Positions 8,747 to 17,029 of a DNA stretch of 64,000 nt are shown here, piece after piece. The translations under genes were made by a program, and so were the position numbers. The notes below the pieces were generated by a model. That model was not told where the DNA came from. It did no database searches and saw only the letters and a list, made by a program, of their open reading frames with translations. Numbering within the stretch: position 1 is the stretch's first letter; every line of letters starts with the position of its first letter. The stretch is from NCBI GenBank assembly GCA_913775525.1, contig CAJYLH010000023.1:62001-126000 (forward strand), given 5' to 3'. The stretch comes from an uncultured Chryseobacterium sp. GTDB taxonomy: Bacteria; Bacteroidota; Bacteroidia; Flavobacteriales; Weeksellaceae.

Positions 8747-9574
8747 ATGAATTTTGAAAAAACCGGACTTGTTTTATCCGGCGGGGGAACCAAGGGAATT
8801 GCCCACGCAGGAGTCCTGAAATTCTTACGGGAAAAAAACATTGAAATAGATATCCTTTCCTGCTGTAGTGCCGGTTCTATTGTGGGCTGCCTGTATGCGA
8901 TAGGCAAGACCCCGGAAGAAATTCTTGAATTTTTCAAATCCGTCTACTTTTTCAACTGGAAACATTTTGCATTCAACCAGCCCGGACTGGTCTCATCGGT
9001 TATTTTCAGGAATTACCTGAACCCGATTTTCGGAGAAATGAAACTGAGAGACCTGAATAAGGAAGTTAGGATCGTGGCAACAGAACTCATTAAAGGGACA
9101 GAAAAGGTATTCGATCATGACTTCAGAGTAGTGGATGCCATTATCGCCTCGTGCTCCATTCCTGGAATTACCACCCCTTATATCATCAATGATGAAATGT
9201 ACTGTGACGGCGGCGTCCTGAATAATTTTCCCGCTGATATCATCCGTGCAGACTGTGACAAACTGATCGGAGTCTTTGTTTCCCCTCCCCACGATATTAA
9301 AATCGATGATCTGAAATCTATCAAATCTATTGTGTCGAGATCCTATGACCTGCTGTCCTACCGGGTTGAGAAAATTAAATTTGACCATTGCGACTGGTTT
9401 ATTTCCTCACAGGAACTGTCTACGTATGGTACTTTTGAAAGAAGGAAAGAACGTCTGGAGCAGATCTTTAATATCGGTTACCAGGCTGCCAAGGATAGTT
9501 TTGAAGGGAGCCGATTGTTTACCGATTCATCAGCAGAATCTTTAGAAGTCACAGAAAAAACTCCGGCTCAATAG
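8747..9574 (+). CDS. Patatin-like phospholipase
   Basis: 275 residues from the ATG at 8747 (MNFEKTGLVLSGGG). It shows the patatin glycine-rich oxyanion loop SGGGTKG (residues 11-17), the nucleophile elbow CCSAG (39-43, Ser41) and the catalytic-Asp motif DGG (Asp154). Patatins are cytosolic or secreted acyl hydrolases acting on phospholipids. The elbow is unusual: the first Gly of GxSxG is Cys. Ser41 and Asp154 are in place, so activity is possible. An upstream in-frame ATG at 8726 adds seven residues with no family support. The C-terminal ~40 residues are hydrophilic. The gene follows the tandem repeat array. Confidence 0.85.
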   Translation: MNFEKTGLVLSGGGTKGIAHAGVLKFLREKNIEIDILSCCSAGSIVGCLYAIGKTPEEILEFFKSVYFFNWKHFAFNQPGLVSSVIFRNYLNPIFGEMKLRDLNKEVRIVATELIKGTEKVFDHDFRVVDAIIASCSIPGITTPYIINDEMYCDGGVLNNFPADIIRADCDKLIGVFVSPPHDIKIDDLKSIKSIVSRSYDLLSYRVEKIKFDHCDWFISSQELSTYGTFERRKERLEQIFNIGYQAAKDSFEGSRLFTDSSAESLEVTEKTPAQ

Positions 9575-9582
9575 AACCGGAG
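9554..9582 (-). terminator. Intrinsic terminator for the gene at 9589
   Basis: The stem CTCCGG/CCGGAG (9561-9566 and 9577-9582) is followed on the minus strand by a run of T (9560 to 9555). The loop contains the stop codon of the converging patatin gene. Confidence 0.6.
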
Positions 9583-9588
9583 CATATA

Positions 9589-10014
9589 TTAATTTTTAAC
9601 GGTATAACCATCCTCGCTGGCAACCGTCTGGCCTTCGGGATCTGTAACCTTCAGCGTGTAAGGAGCCTTTTTTGCAGAATCAGTCAGATAATTCCTCCAG
9701 ACCTGATAAGTATAACCTTCGTTCTGAAATTCGTAATAATAATTGCCTCCGCTTCCATCCGGAATCATTTCACCATTGCTGATGATCATGCTCGGCTTTG
9801 AAGTAAGCCTTCCTTTAACAGGCCATGACTGATACAGGTATTGTCCGTTAGGCTGCTGGTCAATCCTGATTTTAAATTTTTTGGTTTTGATGATAACCGT
9901 TTTCGGGACTTTCTGTGCATATTCCTTCTGGATGGCATCAGTATCACGGATATTCGCATAGGATACTGAAGAGGCTGTGGTCAGGCAGATAGCTGCCAAA
10001 ACTGTTTTGATCAT
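9589..10014 (-). CDS. Small exported protein of unknown function
   Basis: 141 residues with an N-terminal signal peptide (MIKTVLAAICLTTASSVSYA). The mature part is basic and rich in beta-type residues, without Cys. I do not recognise a domain. The ends YTLKVTDPEGQTVASEDGY suggest a small beta-sandwich. It has its own promoter box (minus strand, 10052-10059) and its own terminator, so it is monocistronic. Confidence 0.7.
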   Translation of the reverse strand: MIKTVLAAICLTTASSVSYANIRDTDAIQKEYAQKVPKTVIIKTKKFKIRIDQQPNGQYLYQSWPVKGRLTSKPSMIISNGEMIPDGSGGNYYYEFQNEGYTYQVWRNYLTDSAKKAPYTLKVTDPEGQTVASEDGYTVKN

Positions 10015-10051
10015 GATGGTGTATTTGATGGGTTGTTATGCTTATCCCGAT

Positions 10052-10059
10052 CAAATATA
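10052..10059 (-). promoter_or_regulatory. -7 box for the exported-protein gene
   Basis: On the minus strand the sequence reads TATATTTG, a full TAnnTTTG match, 37 bp before the ATG at 10014. It lies just inside the end of the upstream intergenic stretch, next to the stop of the ABC ATPase gene. Confidence 0.5.
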
Positions 10060-10065
10060 AAGCCA

Positions 10066-10776
10066 TTAGCCGGCAGTTGCGTTTTGAGTATAGCTCGTAA
10101 AGGCTTCTTCCAGGCTGTCAAACCTTCCTTTGAATTCACCGATCGGACAATCCTGGAGGATGTGTCCTCTGTGGATCAGGATGACACGCGAACATAAGGC
10201 TTCTACTTCCTGCATGATGTGTGTGGAAAGCAAGACCGTCTTTTCTTTCCCTATCTCACGGATAACGTTACGGATCTCAATGATTTGATTCGGGTCAAGT
10301 CCGTTAGTCGGTTCATCCAGGATCAGCAGGTCAGGCTGATGGATGATGGCCTGTGCGAGGCCTACCCTTTGTTTGTATCCTTTTGAAAGCTGGCTGATTT
10401 TTTTTGACCTTTCCGGTGTGATGCCTACCAGTTCAATCACTTCTTCAATCCTGTTTTCCGGAAGCTGATGGATATTGGCAATAAACTGAAGGTATTCTTT
10501 TACATACATTTCCAGGTACAGCGGATTGTTTTCCGGAAGAAAACCGATGTTTTTTTTAGTTTCGGTTTCATGCTCGGCAATGTTTTTACCATTGAATATG
10601 ATTTCACCTTCATCTATTTTCAGGGCACCGACGATAGATTTCATAAGAGTGGATTTTCCTGCACCGTTAGGACCTAAAAGCCCAATGATTTCATTGTTGC
10701 CAATAGAGATGTTAACATCGCTGAGAGCAGTCTGTTCTCCGAATTTTTTGGTCAGGTGTTGTATTTGAAGGCTCAT
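10066..10776 (-). CDS. ABC transporter ATPase, GldA-like
   Basis: 236 residues from MSLQIQHLTKKFG. Walker A GPNGAGKST, signature LSKGYKQR, Walker B LLILDEPTNGLD and the H-loop STHIMQEVEA are intact. The stretch FLPENNPLYLEMYVKEYL and the GYKQRVGLAQA region resemble GldA, the ATPase of the gliding-motility ABC exporter. GldA of Flavobacterium is, as I recall, near 300 residues, so this protein lacks most of the usual C-terminal extension. No permease gene is adjacent. The start at 10776 is chosen over 10824 because a promoter box (10797-10804) and an intrinsic terminator of the upstream gene both fall inside the longer frame. Confidence 0.85.
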   Translation of the reverse strand: MSLQIQHLTKKFGEQTALSDVNISIGNNEIIGLLGPNGAGKSTLMKSIVGALKIDEGEIIFNGKNIAEHETETKKNIGFLPENNPLYLEMYVKEYLQFIANIHQLPENRIEEVIELVGITPERSKKISQLSKGYKQRVGLAQAIIHQPDLLILDEPTNGLDPNQIIEIRNVIREIGKEKTVLLSTHIMQEVEALCSRVILIHRGHILQDCPIGEFKGRFDSLEEAFTSYTQNATAG

Positions 10777-10796
10777 AATGGATAAAGATCTTTTTG

Positions 10797-10804
10797 CAAA
10801 AATA
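10797..10804 (-). promoter_or_regulatory. -7 box for the GldA-like ATPase gene
   Basis: TATTTTTG on the minus strand, 20 bp before the chosen ATG at 10776. It overlaps the U-tract of the upstream terminator, so one transcript ends where the next begins. Confidence 0.5.
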
Positions 10805-10836
10805 AAATAAAAAAACTCATTCACGAAGAATGAGTT
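10801..10836 (-). terminator. Intrinsic terminator for the gene at 10859
   Basis: A 9-bp perfect stem (10814-10822 and 10828-10836) with a 5-nt loop. On the minus strand it is followed by a long T-rich run (10815 down to 10801). Confidence 0.8.
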
Positions 10837-10858
10837 AAGCGATATGATCAGATTAAGA

Positions 10859-11428
10859 TTATTTTCTGGATTTTTTATCTTTTCCGTTGTTCGTAGGAGC
10901 AGGGGATGATGCAGGCATAGGGTTCACAGTCTGTTTCTGTCCGGCACCACCATTAACGGATGCAGGTTTATCGTAAAGCGTAAATTTGCCGTTCGATCTG
11001 CCGAATATTTTGTCGATCTGTTTCTTATTCAGGAACTGGGATTTACCCATGTACTTCCTGTTTTTATTGATGAACTGAATAATCTGGACAGTAGGCTGCC
11101 CGTAATTTTTTTCATAATGCAGCTCAATAATATCGTTCGGCATCTCCAGCACAATATTGCCGTCAGGGGTATCAATGAATCCGTCGGTAATCATTTTATA
11201 CAGCCCCGATACATCGCCATTGATGTTCTGGAAGGAAAAAGACCTGAACGTATTCAGGTTGGCTGTATTCAGATCCTGATAATTGATGGTGAATTTATCA
11301 CCTTTTTTATAGAGGCCTACGGAATTATCTTTACCGATCTCTACAAGGCTTTCATTTTTCAGTACTTTAATCTGAGAGAAAACGGGAATACTTAAGATAA
11401 AAATGAAGAGTAAAATTATTTTTCTCAT
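10859..11428 (-). CDS. Exported protein of unknown function with basic Pro-rich tail
   Basis: 189 residues with a signal peptide (MRKIILLFIFILSIPVFSQ). A ~130-residue mature domain follows (KNESLVEIGKDNSVGLYKKGDKF onward), then a low-complexity tail PASSPAPTNNGKDKKSRK. No family is recognised. The upstream region on the minus strand is a long gene-free stretch. A strong terminator lies 23 bp after the stop, so it is a single-gene transcript. Confidence 0.7.
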   Translation of the reverse strand: MRKIILLFIFILSIPVFSQIKVLKNESLVEIGKDNSVGLYKKGDKFTINYQDLNTANLNTFRSFSFQNINGDVSGLYKMITDGFIDTPDGNIVLEMPNDIIELHYEKNYGQPTVQIIQFINKNRKYMGKSQFLNKKQIDKIFGRSNGKFTLYDKPASVNGGAGQKQTVNPMPASSPAPTNNGKDKKSRK

Positions 11429-12220
11429 GTGATTGATTTTTAATATTTTATAAATATGGAATGGGCAAAACTGACGGGTAAAATATTATAGAAACAGTCC
11501 TGTACTTAAGCAAAAATAATACTTTTTTTTAATATTGCACAGGCTTGTGGTAATGATCATATGTAATGCATTGCACCTTAATGATAAATTAATTTTACGC
11601 TAATAAAGAGTTTATAGATTAGGGTATACATCATTTACCGGATAAACAGTTGTAAGAAAGTAGATATAGGGATTTGTATTTTACTGGTATGCAATATACA
11701 GACTATCATGCTTATGCAATGAAATCTGATTCTATTGTAACGCTAATTATTATTTCATAACCGTAAAATAAGCTTTTTACTTTAAAGAAATTCCATATTT
11801 GCAAGTATTGGATCTTGAGGTCACAGGACATATCCGGAAGACTACTATATAATTCAATAGCCAGGAAAACTGAGTTAAAGTAATCAGTAGGACATCGGTA
11901 TTAAAGTGTCAATTAATTAAAAAATAAAGGATAAAAAAGCTTTTGCAAAACGTTCAAATTAATCTGCCAATTTTATTGAAAACCTCTTAAAATATTCTTT
12001 ATTTTTGTATTCATATGGAATAAATTTTGCTGCTCATCAAATCGATTTTAAGTGCTGTTACCATGTTATTTTGATGTGATAAGACAGGCAGGCAAATAGG
12101 ATGCAGGAATGCAATCAGCCTGAAAGAGGTGTAATGTTCCGTCTGTAAGGCTTGATTATACACGTTAAAATTAAAGGTACAGGAACTGCTTACTTTGTAC
12201 CGAAGTTTACTGATTAATGA
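11429..12220. other. 792-bp A/T-rich gene-free region
   Basis: No ORF of coding quality, no tRNA, no strong hairpin and no complete TAnnTTTG box was found on either strand. Near-matches to the promoter box occur (CATATTTG near 11797, TTACTTTG near 12191, the latter 23 bp before the response-regulator gene). The length is unusual for this gene-dense window. Confidence 0.5.
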
Positions 12221-12580
12221 ATGAATAAGAATATTTGTGTCCTAGAGGACAGTGAAGAAATACTGGAGCTCATCCATATGGTTTTGGAACAGGATTATAA
12301 AGTGCATGGTTTCCCAACCGTTTCCGAATTTATGGCCGGACATCCGGAAACCGATCCCGATTTATTCCTGCTTGATGTGATGTTGCCGGACGGCAACGGA
12401 ATTGAAGTCTGCAACACCCTTAAAAGTAATACGGCCTCAAAACATATTCCCGTTATCATTATGACTGCCAATGCCAAAATAGAAGATATGAAGGATCTCT
12501 GTCCGGCAGATGACTTTATTTCCAAGCCCTTCGATATTGATGACCTTATCAGCAGAATCGCTGTCCAGATTCACAACTAA
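12221..12580 (+). CDS. Single-domain response regulator (CheY-like receiver)
   Basis: 119 residues forming only a receiver domain. Acidic residues in VLEDSEE near the N-terminus, the phospho-acceptor Asp in LFLLDVMLPDG (residue ~52), the switch Thr in IIMTANAKIED and the Lys of ISKPFD are all present. There is no output domain, so it acts through a partner protein. It lies 21 bp before a PAS histidine kinase gene on the same strand and is probably its phosphotransfer partner. Confidence 0.9.
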   Translation: MNKNICVLEDSEEILELIHMVLEQDYKVHGFPTVSEFMAGHPETDPDLFLLDVMLPDGNGIEVCNTLKSNTASKHIPVIIMTANAKIEDMKDLCPADDFISKPFDIDDLISRIAVQIHN

Positions 12581-12601
12581 CGAATTTCCTACATCTTAAT
12601 T

Positions 12602-15109
12602 ATGTATCGCCCTACCAGACTGGAAAACACAGACCTATTAAATATCCTCTGCCATCAAGCCGAATATCCGGTGGCCGTTTACACCGGTGAGGAAATACGT
12701 ATTGAGCTGGCCAATCCCGCTATGTTGGCTGCCTGGGGTAAATCCGGGTCTTTAGTCGGGCTTACGCTGTCCGAGGCGCTGCCGGAAATTTCCAATCAGC
12801 CGTTTGTCGGCATGCTGCAGGAAGTCTGGAATACCGGTGTAGATAATATCGGGAAAGCTATTCCAGCCGAATTAGTAGTAGACGGCAAGCTTCAGCTGTA
12901 CTATTTTGATTATTCTTATATTGCTGTTAAGGACGGGGAAGGAGTGGTTTACGCCATCTACCATACTGCCAAAGATGTTACCCGGGAAATACTTGATCAG
13001 CAGGAACTCCAGGCCGCGAGAGAGCGTGAAGACCTTCTTGCAAGGGAGCAGGTGCTGAATGAAGAGCTTGCAGCAGCTAATGAAGAACTTCAGGCTACCA
13101 ACGAGGAGCTTCATACCATTCAGGAAAGCCTTAATGTACTGAACCAGGAACTTGAGATCCGTGTCGCCAAGCGAACTGAAGCGCTTTCCCATTCAGAAAG
13201 CCGACTGCGCTACCTGTTATCTGATGCTCCCATTGCCATAGCAGTGTTCCGGGGCAGGGAACTGATTATAGAATCTGCCAATAAGAAAGCATTTGAAGCC
13301 TGGGGCAAATCAGAAGATATCATAGGATTGCCGCTGTACATCGCTGTTCCGGAACTTGTAGGACAGAATTTCCTGCAGATTCTGGACAATGTATACAGCA
13401 GCGGAAAACCCTATTACGGCAATGAGGTAAAAGCCTTTCTGAGACAGCAGGGGAAGATTGAAGAAGTCTATTTTAATTTCGTTTATCAGCCTTTGAAAGA
13501 TGAAGCAGGACAGGTGAATGGGATTATGCTTACGGCAAGTATCGTGACCGAACAGGTAGTATCAAGAAATAAAATACAGCTGCTGAATGAAGAGCTCCTT
13601 TCTATTAACGAAGAACTGAATAAGTCACAGGAACTCCTGCTGGAATCCAATCTGGATTTAAAAGCCAGCGAGAACCGGCTTACTGATATCCTCAGCAATC
13701 TCCATGCTCCGGTAGTGGTATTGTCAGGGCCCAATCACATAATCTCCACGGTCAATCAGGCGTTGCTGAAATTTTGGAACCGTACCAAAGAAGAAGTGCT
13801 GAACAGGCCTATGCTGGAAGTATTCCCTGAACTTAAAAAACAGGTATTTCCTGCACTCTGGAAAGAGGTATTTGAAAAAGGATCAATGCTTCAGAAACGG
13901 GAGCAGAAGGTCGTATTTAAGAATAAAGTCACCGGAGAGGACAGGGTGGTGTATGTGGATTATTTCTATCAGCCGATGAAAGATCTCAACGGCAGAATCA
14001 TTGCGGTGCTCGCCACCGTATTGGATGTCACCGAAAAAGTGCGGTCCAGGAAAATTGTTGAAGAGGCAGAGGCCAAGCTTCGGCTGGCCATTGAATCGTC
14101 TGAACTGGGTACCTGGTTTATTGATGCAGAGAGCAATGTCCTTACGGCATCAGAAAGGTTGAAAGAGATATTCGGATTTTATTCTGATGAAGAAATGCCT
14201 ATGGAAGCCGCACTGGAACAGATTACCCCGGAATTCAGGGAGACTGTTACCCGTGAATTGCATGAAGCTCTAACAACCGGCGGCAATATCGATATGGAGT
14301 ACTCAATTAAAGGATACAGGGATGGTAATATCCGTTGGGTGCGCTCAACGGGGAAATTATATCATGGCGATATCTTTACCAAAGCGAATTTTTCCGGTAC
14401 CGTACAGGATATTACCCAGAAAAAACTGGAAGAGCAGCGCAAGGATGACTTTTTGAGTATTGCCAGTCATGAATTGAAAACACCAATCACTACCCTTAAA
14501 GGTTCATTACAGCTTTTAAACCGTTATCGGGATAATATGCTGCATCCGATGGTCATCAGACTGGTAGACCAGGCCAATGCCAGCGTAACCAAAATTACAG
14601 GACTGATTGACGATCTGCTTAATACAACCCGCACCAATGAAGGCCAGCTGCATCTCAATTATAAGTCCTTTAACCTTTATGAAATGCTTGAAACCTGCTG
14701 CGGCCACATCCGGATGAGGGAAAAGTACCGTCTGATATTGCAGGGCAGCAAGGATATATTCATTGAAGCCGATGAAGCACGCATTGACCAGGTAGTGGTC
14801 AACTTTGTGAACAACGCCGTTAAATATGCACCTAACCAACGGGAAATCCATCTGACGATAGAAGAATTAGGAAACCGTGTCAGGGTCTCGGTAAAAGATT
14901 TTGGGCCTGGAATTCCTGCCGATAAGATTCCGTATCTTTTTGACCGGTATTACCGGGCAGATTATTCAGGGGTACAGTATTCAGGGCTTGGGCTTGGATT
15001 GTACATCAGTTCCGAGATCATTAAAAAACACCATGGGGAAATAGGAGTCAACAGTGAGTTGGGAGCAGGAAGTACTTTTTGGTTTACTTTACCACTGCAT
15101 AAAGTTTGA
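12602..15109 (+). CDS. Soluble multi-PAS sensor histidine kinase
   Basis: 835 residues without a transmembrane segment. The order is PAS (~10-125), a Glu-rich coiled coil (~130-195, LNEELAAANEELQATNEEL), PAS (~200-320), a short coiled coil, PAS (~360-485), PAS (~490-612, with the PAC end DITQKKLEEQRK), HisKA (SHELKTP, His623) and HATPase (N-box NNAVKYAP, G-boxes DFGPGIP and GLGLGLYIS). It probably senses a cytoplasmic ligand or redox signal through the PAS domains. The receiver gene just upstream is the likely partner. The protein at 58203-60197 is a shorter paralogue with the same WGK/E-rich-linker design. Confidence 0.9.
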   Translation: MYRPTRLENTDLLNILCHQAEYPVAVYTGEEIRIELANPAMLAAWGKSGSLVGLTLSEALPEISNQPFVGMLQEVWNTGVDNIGKAIPAELVVDGKLQLYYFDYSYIAVKDGEGVVYAIYHTAKDVTREILDQQELQAAREREDLLAREQVLNEELAAANEELQATNEELHTIQESLNVLNQELEIRVAKRTEALSHSESRLRYLLSDAPIAIAVFRGRELIIESANKKAFEAWGKSEDIIGLPLYIAVPELVGQNFLQILDNVYSSGKPYYGNEVKAFLRQQGKIEEVYFNFVYQPLKDEAGQVNGIMLTASIVTEQVVSRNKIQLLNEELLSINEELNKSQELLLESNLDLKASENRLTDILSNLHAPVVVLSGPNHIISTVNQALLKFWNRTKEEVLNRPMLEVFPELKKQVFPALWKEVFEKGSMLQKREQKVVFKNKVTGEDRVVYVDYFYQPMKDLNGRIIAVLATVLDVTEKVRSRKIVEEAEAKLRLAIESSELGTWFIDAESNVLTASERLKEIFGFYSDEEMPMEAALEQITPEFRETVTRELHEALTTGGNIDMEYSIKGYRDGNIRWVRSTGKLYHGDIFTKANFSGTVQDITQKKLEEQRKDDFLSIASHELKTPITTLKGSLQLLNRYRDNMLHPMVIRLVDQANASVTKITGLIDDLLNTTRTNEGQLHLNYKSFNLYEMLETCCGHIRMREKYRLILQGSKDIFIEADEARIDQVVVNFVNNAVKYAPNQREIHLTIEELGNRVRVSVKDFGPGIPADKIPYLFDRYYRADYSGVQYSGLGLGLYISSEIIKKHHGEIGVNSELGAGSTFWFTLPLHKV

Positions 15110-15169
15110 TACTGCATCCGCTATTTTCAGTTTATTTTTATTCTTAAAAGCAAAACCGAAAGTCCTCTT

Positions 15170-15370
15170 GTTCGAGCGTATAACGCAGTGAGTGTATTGA
15201 GAACTTGTTGAAAAAGATTGCTGATTTGTCTGTTACTCATCGGTTCTCGATACATTTTTCTCCGCTTTGCTGCGAAAAACACTCGAACTGACGGGGCCGT
15301 AATGTTTGTCAGAGATCTATTCCCGGGTTCGTCCGTCCGAGTTCGCAACGCAGTGGAGCGTATCGAGAAC
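15170..15370. repeat. Dispersed copy of the 166-bp repeat family, reverse orientation
   Basis: Three arms in the order short-long-short: GTTCGAGCG...ATTGAGAAC, GTTCTCGATAC...CTCGAAC with the CTCCGCTTTGCTGCG core, and GTTCGCAACG...GTATCGAGAAC. This is one unit plus half a unit of the array at 7797-8640, inverted. It fills most of the 336 bp between the histidine kinase and the converging MarR-GNAT gene. It may serve as a two-way terminator or be a mobile intergenic repeat. Confidence 0.85.
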
Positions 15371-15445
15371 TTAGTGTGGGCAGTAACCTCCCTGCGTTTA
15401 ACACTCATCATTTACAGACAAGCAATTCTGCCCTATAATCATTCC

Positions 15446-16405
15446 CTACTCTTTAATTTTCAGCTCCATCTGGATATTACAGCGTTGGTAAGGCGTCGGC
15501 CTTCCGGAAATCTTCTGGAATCCAAGCTTATAATAAAGGCTGATCGCAGGCTTCAGGATGGTATTGCTTTCCAGGTAGATCTTTGAAGCACCCGATGCTC
15601 TCGCCTCGTCTATGACTTTTTGCCCAAGCAGGTAGCCTATGCTTTTGCCCTGGGCTTTGGGTGAAACGGCCATTTTAGCCATTTCAAAGTCATATTCAGG
15701 ATCGTCCATCTTAATCAGGGCACAGACACCTACCGGCTCATCCTGATAAAGGGCGACAAATATTTTTCCTCCGTTTTCAAGAATGTATTCTTCCGGGTGA
15801 TCCAGAGCTTTATAATCTGCTTCTTCCATTTCAAAATAAGTAGATATCCATTCTTCATTCAGCGATCTGAATGCCTGCTGATACAGTTTGGAATACGGTA
15901 CGATCTCAACATCCTGGCTTTCACGGATCTTTTTCTGTTCCTGCACTCTTTTGTAAAGCGGTTTCTGTTCCAGCAGGTGTTCCCATTCTGCAATGGCTTC
16001 CCAAAGATTGTGGGTTGTTTCCTGTTCAATTTGACAGATCGCTGCTTCTATATCTGCACACTGGCCTTCGATCATCCTTTTGGCAATTTCTTTACCCCCA
16101 TCGGTCAGTCCGGCAACATTTCTTCTTTTGTCTGTGGAAAGAAGGTTGTTTTCAACCAGTCCTGCTTTAGTCATTTCTTTAATGATCTGGGTTACCGAAG
16201 GCTGTGAATGACCGATGAGTTCTGCTATTTCCGTAATGGTTTTAGACCCTTCTTCATAGAGAATGAAAAATACAGGAAACCATTTAGGAGAAAATGCAAC
16301 CTGATAAAGCTCATAAATCCTGGAAGAATCTTCCGTAACCTTTGCTGTCAGTAAGCGTAACCTGCTTCCCAGGGCCATCTTACCTGTCTTATTGAAAAAT
16401 TCCAT
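15446..16405 (-). CDS. MarR-family regulator fused to GNAT acetyltransferase
   Basis: 319 residues. Residues ~1-150 are a MarR winged helix (ITEIAELIGHSQPSVTQIIKEM recognition region, then the wing NLLSTDKRRNVAGLTDGGKEI). Residues ~165-319 are a GNAT domain with the acetyl-CoA loop SPKAQGKSIGYLLGQKV and the end SLYYKLGFQKI. Fusions of this type are known in Bacteroidota. The acetylation substrate and the DNA target are not known. The ~150 bp upstream contains repeats of AGTTAT around an 8-bp TTATATAA palindrome (about 16416-16440), a possible self-operator. Confidence 0.9.
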   Translation of the reverse strand: MEFFNKTGKMALGSRLRLLTAKVTEDSSRIYELYQVAFSPKWFPVFFILYEEGSKTITEIAELIGHSQPSVTQIIKEMTKAGLVENNLLSTDKRRNVAGLTDGGKEIAKRMIEGQCADIEAAICQIEQETTHNLWEAIAEWEHLLEQKPLYKRVQEQKKIRESQDVEIVPYSKLYQQAFRSLNEEWISTYFEMEEADYKALDHPEEYILENGGKIFVALYQDEPVGVCALIKMDDPEYDFEMAKMAVSPKAQGKSIGYLLGQKVIDEARASGASKIYLESNTILKPAISLYYKLGFQKISGRPTPYQRCNIQMELKIKE

Positions 16406-16555
16406 TTTTAAAATAATTAGTTATATAATCAGTTATGTAAATGTATAAACAAATTTGAATCTAACCAACAGTATGAAACAAATTTTAGACTAAATCAATG
16501 TGGATTGTTTTTAAAATGCTAATATTCAGTATTATAAGTATTGAATATTTTTGAA

Positions 16556-16909
16556 CTACCGGCATGAAATTCCATTCATTTTTTCCTTTTCGATCTGCCG
16601 GTCGCCCCATTGTTTAAGGTGCTCAATGAAGGGAATCAGTTCACGTCCCGTTTCTGTAAGGCTGTATTCTACTTTAGGCGGCACTTCATGATAGACTTTA
16701 CGGGCTACCAGCAGGTCATTTTCCAGTTCGCGCAATGTTTGTGTCAGCATTTTTGGAGTGACATCGGTGAGGATTCTGCGCAGTTCACCATAGCGCATCA
16801 CGTTTTTAAGATGAAGGTAATAAATGATCCTTCCTTTGTACTTTCCGCCGATTCTTTTAAAGGCATAGTCTACGGAGCACACCGGCTCATCAGGAAATTT
16901 TGTTTTCAT
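16556..16909 (-). CDS. HxlR-family transcriptional regulator
   Basis: 117 residues from MKTKFPDEPVCSVDYAF. It is a typical HxlR winged helix: the CSVDYAFKRIGGKYKGRIIYYL start, MRYGELRRILTDVTPKMLTQTLREL recognition helices, and the wing VPPKVEYSLTETGREL. The Cys in the N-terminal segment is the residue that senses electrophiles or oxidants in some family members. An upstream frame start at 16939 adds ten residues without family support. It diverges from an NAD(P)-dependent oxidoreductase gene and probably controls it. Confidence 0.9.
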   Translation of the reverse strand: MKTKFPDEPVCSVDYAFKRIGGKYKGRIIYYLHLKNVMRYGELRRILTDVTPKMLTQTLRELENDLLVARKVYHEVPPKVEYSLTETGRELIPFIEHLKQWGDRQIEKEKMNGISCR

Positions 16910-16940
16910 AGCAAAATTTTTATCATTGATAATCAGCAAT

Positions 16941-16980
16941 AGTATAGTTTAGGTATGTAGGATACCAAAAAGTGCATACT
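16941..16980. promoter_or_regulatory. Nested dyad, probable HxlR operator
   Basis: Between the divergent genes lies GGTAT-gtagg-ATACC (16952-16966). An outer pair AGTAT (16941-16945) and ATACT (16976-16980) surrounds it. HxlR proteins bind dyads of this kind next to their own genes. The inner dyad ends 14 bp before the TTG element of the oxidoreductase promoter, so the outer dyad touches that element. Confidence 0.6.
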
Positions 16981-17010
16981 TGACTCAAATATACCCATAA
17001 AATAAATTTG
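16980..17010 (+). promoter_or_regulatory. Full flavobacterial promoter for the oxidoreductase gene
   Basis: TTG at 16980-16982, a 20-bp spacer, and TAAATTTG at 17003-17010. This matches TTG-N17-23-TAnnTTTG. The ATG follows 19 bp later at 17030. Confidence 0.75.
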
Positions 17011-17029
17011 TGGCAATAAACAAGACGTT

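Noticed and set aside
10777..10824. Longer start for the GldA-like ATPase
   Set aside because: The extension overlaps an intrinsic terminator and a promoter box.
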